This document shows positions 8,665-18,929 of a stretch of 64,000 nucleotides of DNA, one piece after another. A program made the translations under genes and the position numbers. Positions within the stretch are counted from its first letter, which is position 1. The number at the start of each line of letters is the position of its first letter. The notes below the pieces were generated by a model. It had not been told where the DNA came from, did not search any database, and was given only the letters and a program-made list of their open reading frames with translations. The stretch is from Roseomonas sp. OT10 (lineage in GTDB: Bacteria; Pseudomonadota; Alphaproteobacteria; Acetobacterales; Acetobacteraceae): contig NZ_CP087719.1 in the NCBI RefSeq assembly GCF_020991085.1, positions 744,001-808,000 on the forward strand. The letters run 5' to 3'.

Positions 8665-9291
8665 ATGGCATTCGTGGTGGCGGTGGCGAGCCGCAAGGGC
8701 GGCGCGGGCAAGTCCACGGTGGCAGCGAACCTCGCCACCGCGCTGCGCGAGGCGGGCGAAAGCGTGGCGCTGATCGACACCGATCCGCAGGGCACGCTGG
8801 CCCGCTGGGCGGAGGCACGGCCGCAGGCGGCCCCCACGCTGGATTTCGAGGCGCCGTCCGGTTGGCGCGGGCCGCAATCGGTGGACCGCCGCCGCCGCCA
8901 GCCCGGCTTCGTCATCCTGGACACGCCGCCGCATTCGGACACCGATTCCAAGCTCGCGATCCGCGCCGCGGATCTGGTGCTGATCCCGTTGCAGCCCTCG
9001 CTGCCGGATCTGTGGGCGATCGACGCCACGCTGGCCACCGCCGCCGCCGAGCGCCGTCCCGTGGCCCTGCTGCTGAACCGCGTGCCGTCCCAGGGCAGGC
9101 TGCGCGACGAGGTGTCGGCCGCGCTGGCCGGGCGGAACCTGCCGGTGCTGCCCGCGCCGCTGGGCAACCGCACCGCCTATGCCAGCGCCTTCGGGCGCGG
9201 GCTGGGCGTGGTGGAGGACGCGCCGCGCAGCCAGGCCGCCGTCGAGGCCCGGGCCCTGGCCGAGGCGATCCTGCGCGAGGCCAGCCCTTGA
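8665..9291 (+). CDS. Orphan ParA/MinD-family ATPase
   Basis: 208 residues. It starts MAFVVAVASRKGGAGKST, a deviant Walker A with both signature lysines (residues 11-18). Switch regions follow: LIDTDPQGT and FVILDTPPH. It is short, lacks an N-terminal DNA-binding extension, and has no parB neighbour, so it belongs to the small orphan ParA group that positions chromosomes, protein clusters or storage granules. The ATG at 8665 has an AGGAG site 9 bases upstream; an upstream ATG at 8611 would add a low-complexity extension. A 14-base tandem duplication spans its stop codon. The preceding EAL gene points the same way but no functional link can be shown. Confidence 0.9.
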   Translation: MAFVVAVASRKGGAGKSTVAANLATALREAGESVALIDTDPQGTLARWAEARPQAAPTLDFEAPSGWRGPQSVDRRRRQPGFVILDTPPHSDTDSKLAIRAADLVLIPLQPSLPDLWAIDATLATAAAERRPVALLLNRVPSQGRLRDEVSAALAGRNLPVLPAPLGNRTAYASAFGRGLGVVEDAPRSQAAVEARALAEAILREASP

Positions 9292-9314
9292 TGGCCGGCC
9301 CTTGATGGCCGGCC
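9287..9314 (+). repeat. 14-bp perfect tandem repeat across the parA-like stop codon
   Basis: CTTGATGGCCGGCC occurs twice head to tail (9287-9300 and 9301-9314). The first copy contains the TGA stop of the ParA-like gene. It is probably a slippage duplication with no coding effect, since the stop lies in the first unit. Confidence 0.8.
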
Positions 9315-9338
9315 TCTGGCGGCCACGCCCGCCTCGGA

Positions 9339-9968
9339 TCAGCCGAAGCTGCGCTGCAGCTCCGCCACTTCGTCGGTGCCCAGCAGGCGCGTGGGGATGC
9401 CGCGCAGGGTGACGACCAGCTTCGCCGTTTCCTCCAGCTCCTCCGCCGCGTAGACGGTGGCGGCGAGGTCCCGGCCGCTCACCACCGGACCATGATTGGC
9501 CAGGAGCACGGCGGCGTGCCGCCCCTCCAGGGCGCGGATCAGCGCGCCGCCCTGGGCGTCGCCCGGCCGGAAATAGGGCACCAGGCACACCCGCCCGACC
9601 CGCATCACGACATAGGGGGTGAGGGGGGGGATGCAGTCCTCGGGGTCCAGCCCGGCCATGCAGGACAGCGCCGTGGCGTAGGTGGAGTGCAGATGCACCA
9701 CCGCGCCGGTGCCGGGGCGGGTGTCGTAGAAGGCGCGGTGCAGGAACACCTCCTTGGATGGCCGGTCGCCCGAGAGGTGGTTGCCGTGGTGATCCAGCTT
9801 GCTGATCCGCGCCGGGTCGAGGAAGCCGAGGCAGCTGTTGGTCGGCGTGATCAACAGCCCGTCCTCGACGCGCGCGCTGATGTTGCCGGCCGAGCCGACC
9901 GAGAAGCCGCGGTCGAAGAGCGACTTCGACAGCCGGGCCATGTCCTCGCGAAGCCTGGTTTCGTCCAT
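9339..9968 (-). CDS. Class II aldolase/adducin family, OtnC-like (3-oxo-tetronate 4-phosphate decarboxylase)
   Basis: 209 residues. Features of the zinc-dependent class II aldolase fold are GSAGNISAR (phosphate loop), SKEVFLH (catalytic Glu), HLHSTYAT (two metal His) and NHGPV (third metal His). The stretch ITPTNSCLGFLDPARISKLD matches the OtnC subgroup, which decarboxylates 3-oxo-tetronate 4-phosphate in four-carbon sugar-acid catabolism. OtnK or DenD partners are absent from the window. The ATG at 9968 is preferred because an AGGAGG lies 11 bases upstream; a longer start at 10013 is possible. A Bug receptor gene lies upstream on the same strand and may feed it. Confidence 0.85.
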   Translation of the reverse strand: MDETRLREDMARLSKSLFDRGFSVGSAGNISARVEDGLLITPTNSCLGFLDPARISKLDHHGNHLSGDRPSKEVFLHRAFYDTRPGTGAVVHLHSTYATALSCMAGLDPEDCIPPLTPYVVMRVGRVCLVPYFRPGDAQGGALIRALEGRHAAVLLANHGPVVSGRDLAATVYAAEELEETAKLVVTLRGIPTRLLGTDEVAELQRSFG

Positions 9969-10078
9969 AGCCTTGACGTCCTCCTGCGGCGCGGCCGCCA
10001 TCCGCGCCAGCATGCCGCCGGGCCGCCGCGGAGGCGAGGCCGCGCCCCCCGGCCACAGGCGGCCGCGGCCCGCGGCGA

Positions 10079-11089
10079 TCAGGTCGCGGTGATGTTGTTC
10101 GCCTTCACCACTTCGCCCCAGCGGGCATGGTCGCGGCGCACCATGGCGGCGAACTCCTCCATCGTCCCGCTGCCGGGCTCGTCGCCCTGGCTGGTGATGC
10201 GCTCGCGCATCGTCGGGTCCTGCAGCGCGGTGTTCTGCGCGGCGTAGATCTTCTGGACGATCTCGGCCGGCGTGCCCTTGGGCGCGAAGAGGCCGATCCA
10301 GGCGGTAAAGGTGAAGTCCTGCAAGCCCTGCTCCGTCGCCGTCGGGATGTCCGGGAAGGCGGGCGAGCGGTTGGCGCCGGTGACCAGGATGCCGCGCAGC
10401 TGCCCCGCCTTCAGGTAGGGCGCCATCACCGAGGCGCCGTCGAACATCAGGCTGAAGCGCCCGGCGATGAAGTCCTGGATGGCCGGGCCGCTGCCGCGAT
10501 AGGGCACGCTCTCCATCTCCGGCCTGCCGATCCGCTCGCGGAACAGCTCCATGGCGCAGTGGGACAGGCTGCCGGCGGCGGGGGTGCCGTAGTTCACCCC
10601 GTTGCGCTGCGCCTTGATCCAGGCGGTCAGCTCCGCGACGTTGGTCGCCGGCACCGAGGGATGGACGCAGAGGATCAGCGAGCTTTGCAGCGTCAGCCCG
10701 ATCGGGATCAGCTCCAGCGGGTTGATCGTCATGCTCGGGAAGGTGTGCGGGTTGATCGCGATCGGGCTCGAATTGCCGGCCAGCAGGGTGTAGCCGTCGG
10801 GGCGGGCGCGCAGCACCGCCTCGGTGCCGATGTTGCCGCCGGCGCCGCCGCGGTTCTCGATCACGATGGTCTGGCCCAGCGCCGCGCCCAGGCCGGGCTG
10901 CACGATCCGCGCCGCGAAGTCGGTCTGCCCGCCCGGCGGGAAGCCCACCACCACCGTTACCGGCCGGCTCGGCCAGTTGCCCTGCGCCCCGGCGCCGGAC
11001 GGCAGGGCGGCGGCCGCCAGCCCGCCCAGGCCCGCACCCAGCGCCAGCCGACGCGTCAGCGGATGGCCCGCCCCTTCCTCGAACGTCAT
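10079..11089 (-). CDS. Bug-family tripartite tricarboxylate transporter solute receptor
   Basis: 336 residues. The signal region has twin arginines (LTRRLALGAG) followed by a hydrophobic stretch ending GAGAQG. The mature protein begins NWPSRPVTVVVGFPPGGQTD, the Bug signature, with GGAGGNIGTE and RPDGYTL further on. A GGGAG-containing leader precedes the ATG at 11089. As with the receptor at 563-1531 there is no TctAB pair. The OtnC-like aldolase gene follows on the same strand after about 110 bp, suggesting the ligand could be a sugar acid; this is inference from proximity. Confidence 0.93.
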   Translation of the reverse strand: MTFEEGAGHPLTRRLALGAGLGGLAAAALPSGAGAQGNWPSRPVTVVVGFPPGGQTDFAARIVQPGLGAALGQTIVIENRGGAGGNIGTEAVLRARPDGYTLLAGNSSPIAINPHTFPSMTINPLELIPIGLTLQSSLILCVHPSVPATNVAELTAWIKAQRNGVNYGTPAAGSLSHCAMELFRERIGRPEMESVPYRGSGPAIQDFIAGRFSLMFDGASVMAPYLKAGQLRGILVTGANRSPAFPDIPTATEQGLQDFTFTAWIGLFAPKGTPAEIVQKIYAAQNTALQDPTMRERITSQGDEPGSGTMEEFAAMVRRDHARWGEVVKANNITAT

Positions 11090-11192
11090 GTCCCCGGTCT
11101 CCCTGGCTTGGGCCGCGGCGTTCCCGCTGGCCTGCCGTCCCGCAGGCGGCTCGCCGGCATTACCATTCCGCCGGGCGGCGCCATACCGGGCG

Positions 11193-12530
11193 CTACTTCC
11201 CGATGCAGAACTCCCCGAACACAAGATCGAGCACCTGCTCCACCCCCACCTCCCCGGTGAGGCGCCCCAGCGCGCGGAGGGCGAGGCGCAGCGCCTCCGA
11301 CGCCAGCTCCGGCACCGGGGCGGGCGGCACCTCCGCCAGGGCGCGCAGGCATTCCGCCAGCGCGGCGCGGTGGCGCGGCCGGGTCAGCAGCCCGGCGCCG
11401 CCCGCCTGCCGCGCCGCCTCGGCCGCCAGCCGCCCGCGCAGCGCCGCGAGCCCCTCGCCGGTGCGCGCGGAGACGGCGAGCGCCGCCTGCCCGGCATAGG
11501 CCGCGGGCGGGGCGGCGAGGTCGCAGCGGTTGGCCACCACCACCGCCTCGCGCCGTTCCAGCAGCGCCAGCGTCTCCGCATCCGGCGGCGCGTCGGCGGC
11601 GAAGACGGCGAGCACGATGTCCGCCGCCTCGCCCCGGTGCCGGGCGCGGCGGATGCCCTCGGCCTCGATCTCCTCCGCCGCCTCGCGCAGCCCCGCGGTA
11701 TCGGCCAGCGTCACCGGCAGCCCGTCCAGCTCGATCCGGGCCTCGACCACGTCGCGCGTGGTGCCGGGGCGGGCGGAGACGATCGCCGCCTCCCGCCCCA
11801 GCAGCGCGTTGAGCAGGGAGGACTTGCCCACGTTCGGCGCGCCGAGGATCGCCACCTCCAGCCCCTCGCGCAGGCGCTCCGCCGCGCCGCCATCCGACAG
11901 TTGCGCCGCGATCTCCGCCGCCAGCCCCGCCGCGCCCTCCCGCACGCGCTCCTCCAGGTCCGACGGCAGCCCCTCCTCCGCGAACTCGATCGCCGCCTCC
12001 TGCTGCGCCAGCAGCCACGCCAGCCGCGCCGACCAGTCCCGCACCGGCCGGGCCAGCGCGCCTTCCGCCTGGCGCAGGGCCTGGCGGCGCTGCGCCTCGC
12101 TCTCCGCCCCGATCAGGTCGGCGATGCCCTCGGCGGCGGTCAGGTCCAGCTTGCCATGCAGGAAGGCGCGGCGCGTGAACTCACCCGGCTCGGCGGGGCG
12201 CAGGCCAAGGACGACCAGCGCGGCGGAGACGGCGGCGACCACCGCCCGGCCGCCATGCAGGTGCAGCTCCGCCGAATCCTCGCCCGTGTAGGAGGCGGGG
12301 CCGGGGAACCAGAGGGTCAGCGCCCGGTCGAGCACGGTGCCGTCCGGTGCCCGCAGCCGGCGCAGCAGCGCCCGGCGCGGCTCCCCCCGTCCGCCCGCCA
12401 GCGCATCGAGCGCCGGGCCGGCGCCGGGGCCGGAGAGTCGCAGCACCGCGACGGCCGCGCGCCCCGCCCCGGAGGCGAGGGCGAAGATGGTGTCGGCCGT
12501 GGCGACCGGGGTGGCTGCCGTCTCCGTCAT
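11193..12530 (-). CDS. mnmE: tRNA uridine-5-carboxymethylaminomethyl modification GTPase MnmE
   Basis: 445 residues. The N-terminal folate-binding domain ([11 protein letters not shown] at 11-21, then [14 protein letters not shown] at 81-94) leads into helical domains and an inserted G domain: G1 GAPNVGKS (230-237), G2 GTTRD and G3 DTAGL. The protein ends with the invariant CIGK whose Cys is catalytic. With MnmG it makes the cmnm5 group on U34 of several tRNAs. In many alphaproteobacteria mnmE sits beside mnmG and parAB, but here those neighbours are missing. The ATG at 12530 gives the family N-terminus. It is divergent from the YyaL-like gene. Confidence 0.97.
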   Translation of the reverse strand: MTETAATPVATADTIFALASGAGRAAVAVLRLSGPGAGPALDALAGGRGEPRRALLRRLRAPDGTVLDRALTLWFPGPASYTGEDSAELHLHGGRAVVAAVSAALVVLGLRPAEPGEFTRRAFLHGKLDLTAAEGIADLIGAESEAQRRQALRQAEGALARPVRDWSARLAWLLAQQEAAIEFAEEGLPSDLEERVREGAAGLAAEIAAQLSDGGAAERLREGLEVAILGAPNVGKSSLLNALLGREAAIVSARPGTTRDVVEARIELDGLPVTLADTAGLREAAEEIEAEGIRRARHRGEAADIVLAVFAADAPPDAETLALLERREAVVVANRCDLAAPPAAYAGQAALAVSARTGEGLAALRGRLAAEAARQAGGAGLLTRPRHRAALAECLRALAEVPPAPVPELASEALRLALRALGRLTGEVGVEQVLDLVFGEFCIGK

Positions 12531-12610
12531 GCCCGTGCTCTGTGCGGCCGGGCGCGGCTTGTCCAGCCCGCCGCCCGGCCGCGATCCCGGGATCGGGATT
12601 GAGACGTCAG

Positions 12611-12620
12611 GAAACGTTTC
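12611..12620. promoter_or_regulatory. 10-bp perfect palindrome in the mnmE / yyaL divergent gap
   Basis: GAAACGTTTC is its own reverse complement and lies in a locally AT-richer part of the 136-bp divergent spacer, just before a TATTAT (12632-12637). It could be an operator or chance; no matching -35 box at a normal distance was found. Confidence 0.25.
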
Positions 12621-12666
12621 ACGGTTCCGTCTATTATTCCTGTCATTCCTTCCACAGGTTCCTGTC

Positions 12667-14724
<2,058 letters not shown>

Positions 14725-14860
14725 CCCGGCGCGGCGGCCGGCCGGGGGAGGCGGGCCTCCTCACCTCGCGGCGGCCATGCGCGGTCGTCATTGCCCGCCC
14801 CGGCGGCCTGACGCATCGTGCGCGCACCTGCCCGCCGCCCGCCACCGAGGTGCCCCGCCG

Positions 14861-16189
14861 ATGAACGAGATCCGCGTGCCGCGTCCGAACGACCTCGACG
14901 CCTTCTGGATGCCCTTTTCCGACAACCGCTACTTCAAGTCGAACCCGCGCCTGCTCGCGCGGGCAGAGGGCATGTCCTACTTCACCCCGGACGGGCGCGA
15001 GATCCTGGACGGCACCGCGGGGCTGTGGTGCTCCAACGCCGGGCACGGCCGGCGCGAGATCGTCGAGGCCATCCAGAAGCAGGCGGCGATCCTGGACTTC
15101 GCCCCGACCTTCCAGCTCGGCCACCCCATCGCCTTCGAGGCGGCGGCACGGGTCGCGGAGCTGACGCCGGCGGGGATGGACCGGGTCTTCTTCACCAATT
15201 CCGGCAGCGAGAGCGCGGATACGGCGCTGAAGATCGCGCTGGCCTATCACAAGGCACGCGGCCAGTCGCAGCGCGTGCGCCTGATCGGCCGCGAGCGCGG
15301 CTATCACGGCGTGGGCTTCGGCGGCATGTCGGTGGGCGGCATCGGCGGCAACCGCAAGCAGTTCGGCGCCATGCTGCCCTATGTCGACCACCTGCCGCAT
15401 ACGCACCTGCCGGCGCAGAACGCCTTCAGCAAGGGCCAGCCGGAGCACGGCGCGAACCTCGCCGACGTGCTGGAGAACCTGGTCGCCCTGCACGGCGACA
15501 CCATCGCGGCGGTGATGGTCGAGCCGGTGGCGGGCTCCACCGGCGTGCTGGTGCCGCCTGTGGGCTACCTGGAGCGCCTGCGCGAGCTGTGCACGAAGCA
15601 CGGCATCCTGCTGATCTTCGACGAGGTGATCACCGGGTTCGGCCGCCTCGGCACGCCCTTCGGCTCCGAGCGGCTGGGCGTCACGCCCGACATCATCACC
15701 ATGGCCAAGGGGCTGACCAACGCCGCCGTGCCCATGGGCGCCGTCGCCACCAGCGAGGAGATCTACCGCGCCATCGTCGAGGGCAGCCCGGCGGGGATCG
15801 AGCTGTTCCACGGCTACACTTATTCCGGCCATCCGCTGGCGGCCGCGGCGGCGATCGCCACGCTGGACCTGCACCGGGAGGAGGACCTGCCCGGCCGGGC
15901 CCGTGCCATCGAGCCCTATTGGGAGGAGCAGGTGCACCAGTTGCGCGGCACGCCGGGCGTGGTGGACCTGCGCAACTTCGGCCTGATCGCGGGCATCGAG
16001 CTGGCGCCGCGCCAGGGGGCGCCGGGCGCCCGGGCGATGGACGTCTTCCGGCGCTGCTTCGATTCCGGCGTGCTGGTCCGGGTGACCGGCGACATCGTCG
16101 CCCTGTCGCCGCCGCTGATCGTGGAGAAGCCCCAGGTGGACCGCCTGCTGAACACCTTGGACGAGGCGATCCGCGCCGAGGCAGCCTGA
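14861..16189 (+). CDS. Class III omega-amino acid:pyruvate aminotransferase (beta-alanine:pyruvate type)
   Basis: 442 residues. PLP enzyme motifs are FFTNSGSESADTALK (phosphate-binding turn), FDEVITGFGRLG (D254 pairs with the pyridine nitrogen) and TMAKGLTNAAVPMG (K283, Schiff-base lysine). The N-terminal FWMPFSDNRYFK and GLWCSNAGHG are characteristic of the beta-alanine:pyruvate transaminase group, which converts beta-alanine or other omega-amines to semialdehydes. That would fit pyrimidine or polyamine catabolism, but no neighbouring dehydrogenase is present. A GAGGTG precedes the ATG by about 10 bases. Confidence 0.92.
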   Translation: MNEIRVPRPNDLDAFWMPFSDNRYFKSNPRLLARAEGMSYFTPDGREILDGTAGLWCSNAGHGRREIVEAIQKQAAILDFAPTFQLGHPIAFEAAARVAELTPAGMDRVFFTNSGSESADTALKIALAYHKARGQSQRVRLIGRERGYHGVGFGGMSVGGIGGNRKQFGAMLPYVDHLPHTHLPAQNAFSKGQPEHGANLADVLENLVALHGDTIAAVMVEPVAGSTGVLVPPVGYLERLRELCTKHGILLIFDEVITGFGRLGTPFGSERLGVTPDIITMAKGLTNAAVPMGAVATSEEIYRAIVEGSPAGIELFHGYTYSGHPLAAAAAIATLDLHREEDLPGRARAIEPYWEEQVHQLRGTPGVVDLRNFGLIAGIELAPRQGAPGARAMDVFRRCFDSGVLVRVTGDIVALSPPLIVEKPQVDRLLNTLDEAIRAEAA

Positions 16190-16196
16190 GCGGGCC

Positions 16197-16226
16197 GGCC
16201 TGTCGCCTCCGTGAGGGCGACAGGCC
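16197..16226. terminator. Perfect 11-bp GC hairpin between convergent genes
   Basis: GGCCTGTCGCC pairs with GGCGACAGGCC across an 8-base loop, 8 bp after the aminotransferase stop. There is no T-run. It sits between genes that converge, so it could end transcription from both sides. Confidence 0.6.
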
Positions 16227-16308
16227 GCCGCCCTGTCGAAGAAGAGGTGCGACCCACCCCTCGCCGGCCGGCAACGGAAGGCCGGCCAGCGTCCCGTTCA
16301 GGGTCGTC

Positions 16309-16671
16309 TCAATGCTTGGTGGCGTTCTCGCGCCGGGTCGCCGCCGCCTTGCGAGCGGAGGCGGAGCGTTCCTCCGGCGTCCGCCGGGCGGCGGCCTTCT
16401 TGGCGGAGGCCGACCGGGCGCTGGCAGGCCGTGCCGCCGACGACGCACCGCCCAGCCGGCCACCCTTGCGCGACGGCTCGTGGGAGACGGCGTGACCACG
16501 GCCGGACCCGCTCTTCTTGCCGCCGCCATCCTGCTTGTTCACCGTCGCCCAGGCGCGCGCCTCGGCTTCGTCCTCCGGGACGCCCCGGGCTTCGTAGCCC
16601 TCCTCGATATGCTGCGCCTGACGCTTCTGCTTGTCCGTATAGGCGTCCTTGCTGCCGCGGCCCTGTGCCAT
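16309..16671 (-). CDS. Small basic protein, 'plasmid stabilization protein'-like with histone-H1-like tail
   Basis: 120 residues. The first half, including AYTDKQKRQAQHIEEGYE and ARAWATVNKQDGGGKKSG, matches a small domain found in proteins annotated as plasmid stabilization proteins. The second half is low-complexity Ala/Lys/Arg/Ser with a near-repeat (ARSASAKKAAARR, then ERSASARKAAATRR), like bacterial H1-type DNA-binding tails. The protein is very basic and may bind nucleic acid. The ATG at 16671 is chosen because GGGGAGG lies 5 bases upstream; a GTG at 16677 is too close to that site. No plasmid partition genes are nearby, so the annotation name should not be taken literally. Confidence 0.75.
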   Translation of the reverse strand: MAQGRGSKDAYTDKQKRQAQHIEEGYEARGVPEDEAEARAWATVNKQDGGGKKSGSGRGHAVSHEPSRKGGRLGGASSAARPASARSASAKKAAARRTPEERSASARKAAATRRENATKH

Positions 16672-16967
16672 CCGCACCTCCCCGCCTGATCCGCCCGGCG
16701 AGGCATGTCGAGGCCCCGCCCTGCCCTATGCCGGCCTGCTCCGACGGCACGCCCACCGGAATGCCGGCTCCCACGGGAACGCCCTTCCGCGCCGGGCGGT
16801 TGCCCTGCCCGCGGCGTCGGAGCGCGTCGTGCCGGACACGGGTCGACAAGTTTACGCTGCATTGCAGCAAAGGCGGTTCCACCCCCGGGCGGGACGGGCT
16901 ATGGTCCGGGCGACGCCGCGCAGCCCCGGACTGCACGGGCGGCCGTGCAGGACAGGTTCGACACATC

Positions 16968-18497
16968 ATGGCGGAGCCGAAGCCCGAATCCATGCCCGCC
17001 CCGCCGCCGGGCGGGGGCCGCTCCTCGGCAGCCTTCAAGGGCGTCTTCTGGTCGGCCATCAACATCCTGGTGCCGACGGCGGCGAACCTGCTGGTCTTCG
17101 TCGTCACCTCCCGCCTGCTGACGCCGAACGACTTCGGCCAGGTCGCCCTGGCCGCGAGCCTGGCCGCCTTCGCCTCCGCCCTGGTGCCGGCCGGCTTCGG
17201 CGAGGCGCTGGTGCAGCGCAAGGACATGCGCCCGGAGCACATGGACGGCGTGTTCTGGCTCTGCCTGCTCTCCGGCCTCGTCACCTATGCGGCGCTCGCG
17301 TTTGCCTCGCCGGCCCTGGCGCGCTTCTTCGGCGCGCCCTCGCTCGCGCTGCTGCTGCCCGTGCTGGGGCTGCGCGTCATCTCCGACGTGGCCGCGGTGG
17401 TGCCGCAGGCGGTCGTGCTGCGCGCCCTGTCCTTCCACCTCGTCGCGCTGCGGACCATGGTCGCGACGCTGGTCGCCTCCATCGTCTCGGTGGCGCTGGT
17501 GCTGGCGGGTTTCGGGCTCTGGGCGCTGGTCTTCGCCCAACTCGCCAACTCCGTCGTGGCCACCATCAGCCTGTTCTGGACCGCCGGCTGGCGGCCGCGC
17601 TGGTCCTTCCGCGGCACCGCCCTGCGCGAGCTGACGGCCTATGGCGCCTATGCCTCCGGCACGCGGGCGCTGCAGTTCCTGATGAACCAGGCGGACCAGG
17701 CGGTGGTCGGCTTCGTGCTCGGCACGGTGCAGCTCGGCCTCTACAACTTCGCCCGCCGCGTCTTCGCCATCCTGAACGACGTCACCAGCGGCGCGCTGAG
17801 CGCCGTGGCACATCCGCTCTTCTCCGGCATCCAGGACGACCTGGACCGCGTGCGGCGCGGCTTCCTGACGGCGACGCTGCTGTCCAGCATCGTCGCCTTC
17901 CCCCTCTTCGTCGGGCTGGCGCTGGTGGCGGACCGTGCGGTGCCGCTGCTCTTCGGTGCGCAATGGGTCGAGGCGGTGTGGCCGATCCGCATCCTCTGCG
18001 GGCTCGGCATCATCACCTGCATCGGCATGCTGCAGGCGGGGCTGATCAACAGCCTGGGCCGCGCCAACTGGTGGTTCTGGTACCAGCTCTTCTCGGGCGT
18101 GACGAACTTCGCGATCGTCTTCGCCTTCGCCTCCCAGGGCACCACGGTCATGCTCGCCGTCATGGTGGCGAAGACCTACCTGTTCTGGCCCGTGCCCGTG
18201 GGCATGACGCTGCGCCTGCTGGCGATGCGGCCGGGCACCTATGCCACGCAGTTCGCCGCCCCGCTCGCCGCGTCCGCACTGATGGCCGCGGCGGTGCTGG
18301 CCGGGCGCGCGGCCCTGCCGGAATTGGACGCCCTGGCCGGCCTGGCCGTGGATGTGGCGCTCGGCGCACTCGTCTACGGGGCCGCGCTGGCGCTGCTCGC
18401 GCGGCGGCGCCTGCGTGACCTGGTGCAGGTGCTGCGCGGCGCAGCGAAGCGCAAGCGCCGGCCGGCCGAGGTTCCTGCGCCGGACGGCGTGGCCTGA
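16968..18497 (+). CDS. Polysaccharide flippase (Wzx/MATE-like, lipopolysaccharide biosynthesis)
   Basis: 509 residues with about 12 to 14 hydrophobic segments. The N-terminus reads FKGVFWSAINILVPTAANL and then RLLTPNDFGQVALA, the usual opening of the Polysacc_synt/Wzx family that moves lipid-linked oligosaccharides across the inner membrane. The ATG at 16968 begins just before the first membrane helix. It stands alone, about 43 kb from the surface-polysaccharide cluster that has its own flippase, so it likely serves another glycan. Its TGA stop lies within the first bases of the 425-bp repeat, which fills the gap to glpK. Confidence 0.88.
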   Translation: MAEPKPESMPAPPPGGGRSSAAFKGVFWSAINILVPTAANLLVFVVTSRLLTPNDFGQVALAASLAAFASALVPAGFGEALVQRKDMRPEHMDGVFWLCLLSGLVTYAALAFASPALARFFGAPSLALLLPVLGLRVISDVAAVVPQAVVLRALSFHLVALRTMVATLVASIVSVALVLAGFGLWALVFAQLANSVVATISLFWTAGWRPRWSFRGTALRELTAYGAYASGTRALQFLMNQADQAVVGFVLGTVQLGLYNFARRVFAILNDVTSGALSAVAHPLFSGIQDDLDRVRRGFLTATLLSSIVAFPLFVGLALVADRAVPLLFGAQWVEAVWPIRILCGLGIITCIGMLQAGLINSLGRANWWFWYQLFSGVTNFAIVFAFASQGTTVMLAVMVAKTYLFWPVPVGMTLRLLAMRPGTYATQFAAPLAASALMAAAVLAGRAALPELDALAGLAVDVALGALVYGAALALLARRRLRDLVQVLRGAAKRKRRPAEVPAPDGVA

Positions 18498-18916
18498 TCC
18501 CGACAGCGGGATGACCTGACCCGTCGTGCTGCGGTGTTCCGGTGGCGGACCGGGAGGGGACGCCGTCCCCTCCCAGACCCTCCCCTGCCGGGGCCACAAG
18601 CGGGCCCCGGACCCCGCTGGGAGTTGGCTCGGAGCGGTGGGCGTCAGCCTACGGGCTGAACCCTGACGGAACTCGGGCAGGCGGGACTCTGAAAAAGCTT
18701 CAGAAGGCGTCAGCGAGGACTGCGGCCTTACCCGCCGAGGAGCCAAGCTCCTCGGCGCCTCGACCCCGTATCCGGCTGTCCCGCGGCAGCGCTGATCGGG
18801 TCCAGGGCCCGCAGGGTCCTGGCGGAGTGGGGGTACGGGGGCGAGGCAGAGCCTTGCCCCCGGCCACGGGCCGCACCCCGCGCTGGCATGGACCGGCGCG
18901 TCCCGCCGTCTGTATG
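18494..18916 (+). repeat. Dispersed structured intergenic repeat, copy A
   Basis: 423 bp matching 53304-53729 in the same orientation. Two blocks are identical between the copies: 79 nt (18546-18624) and 52 nt (18798-18849). It contains hairpins at 18552-18574 (10 bp, loop GCC), 18588-18610 (8 bp), 18733-18757 (11 bp, loop CAA), 18802-18822 (8 bp with one G-T) and 18836-18862 (12 bp with one G-T). It occupies the whole space between the flippase (+) and glpK (-), and includes the flippase stop codon. Open frames inside it are not conserved as proteins in an obvious way, so it is treated as non-coding. Confidence 0.88.
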
Positions 18917-18929
18917 GGGCGGGCCGCCC

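Noticed and set aside
18494-18916. Insertion sequence or MITE as explanation of the repeat
   Set aside because: No terminal inverted repeats or target-site duplications were visible at the ends, and no transposase fragment is encoded; left open but not favoured.
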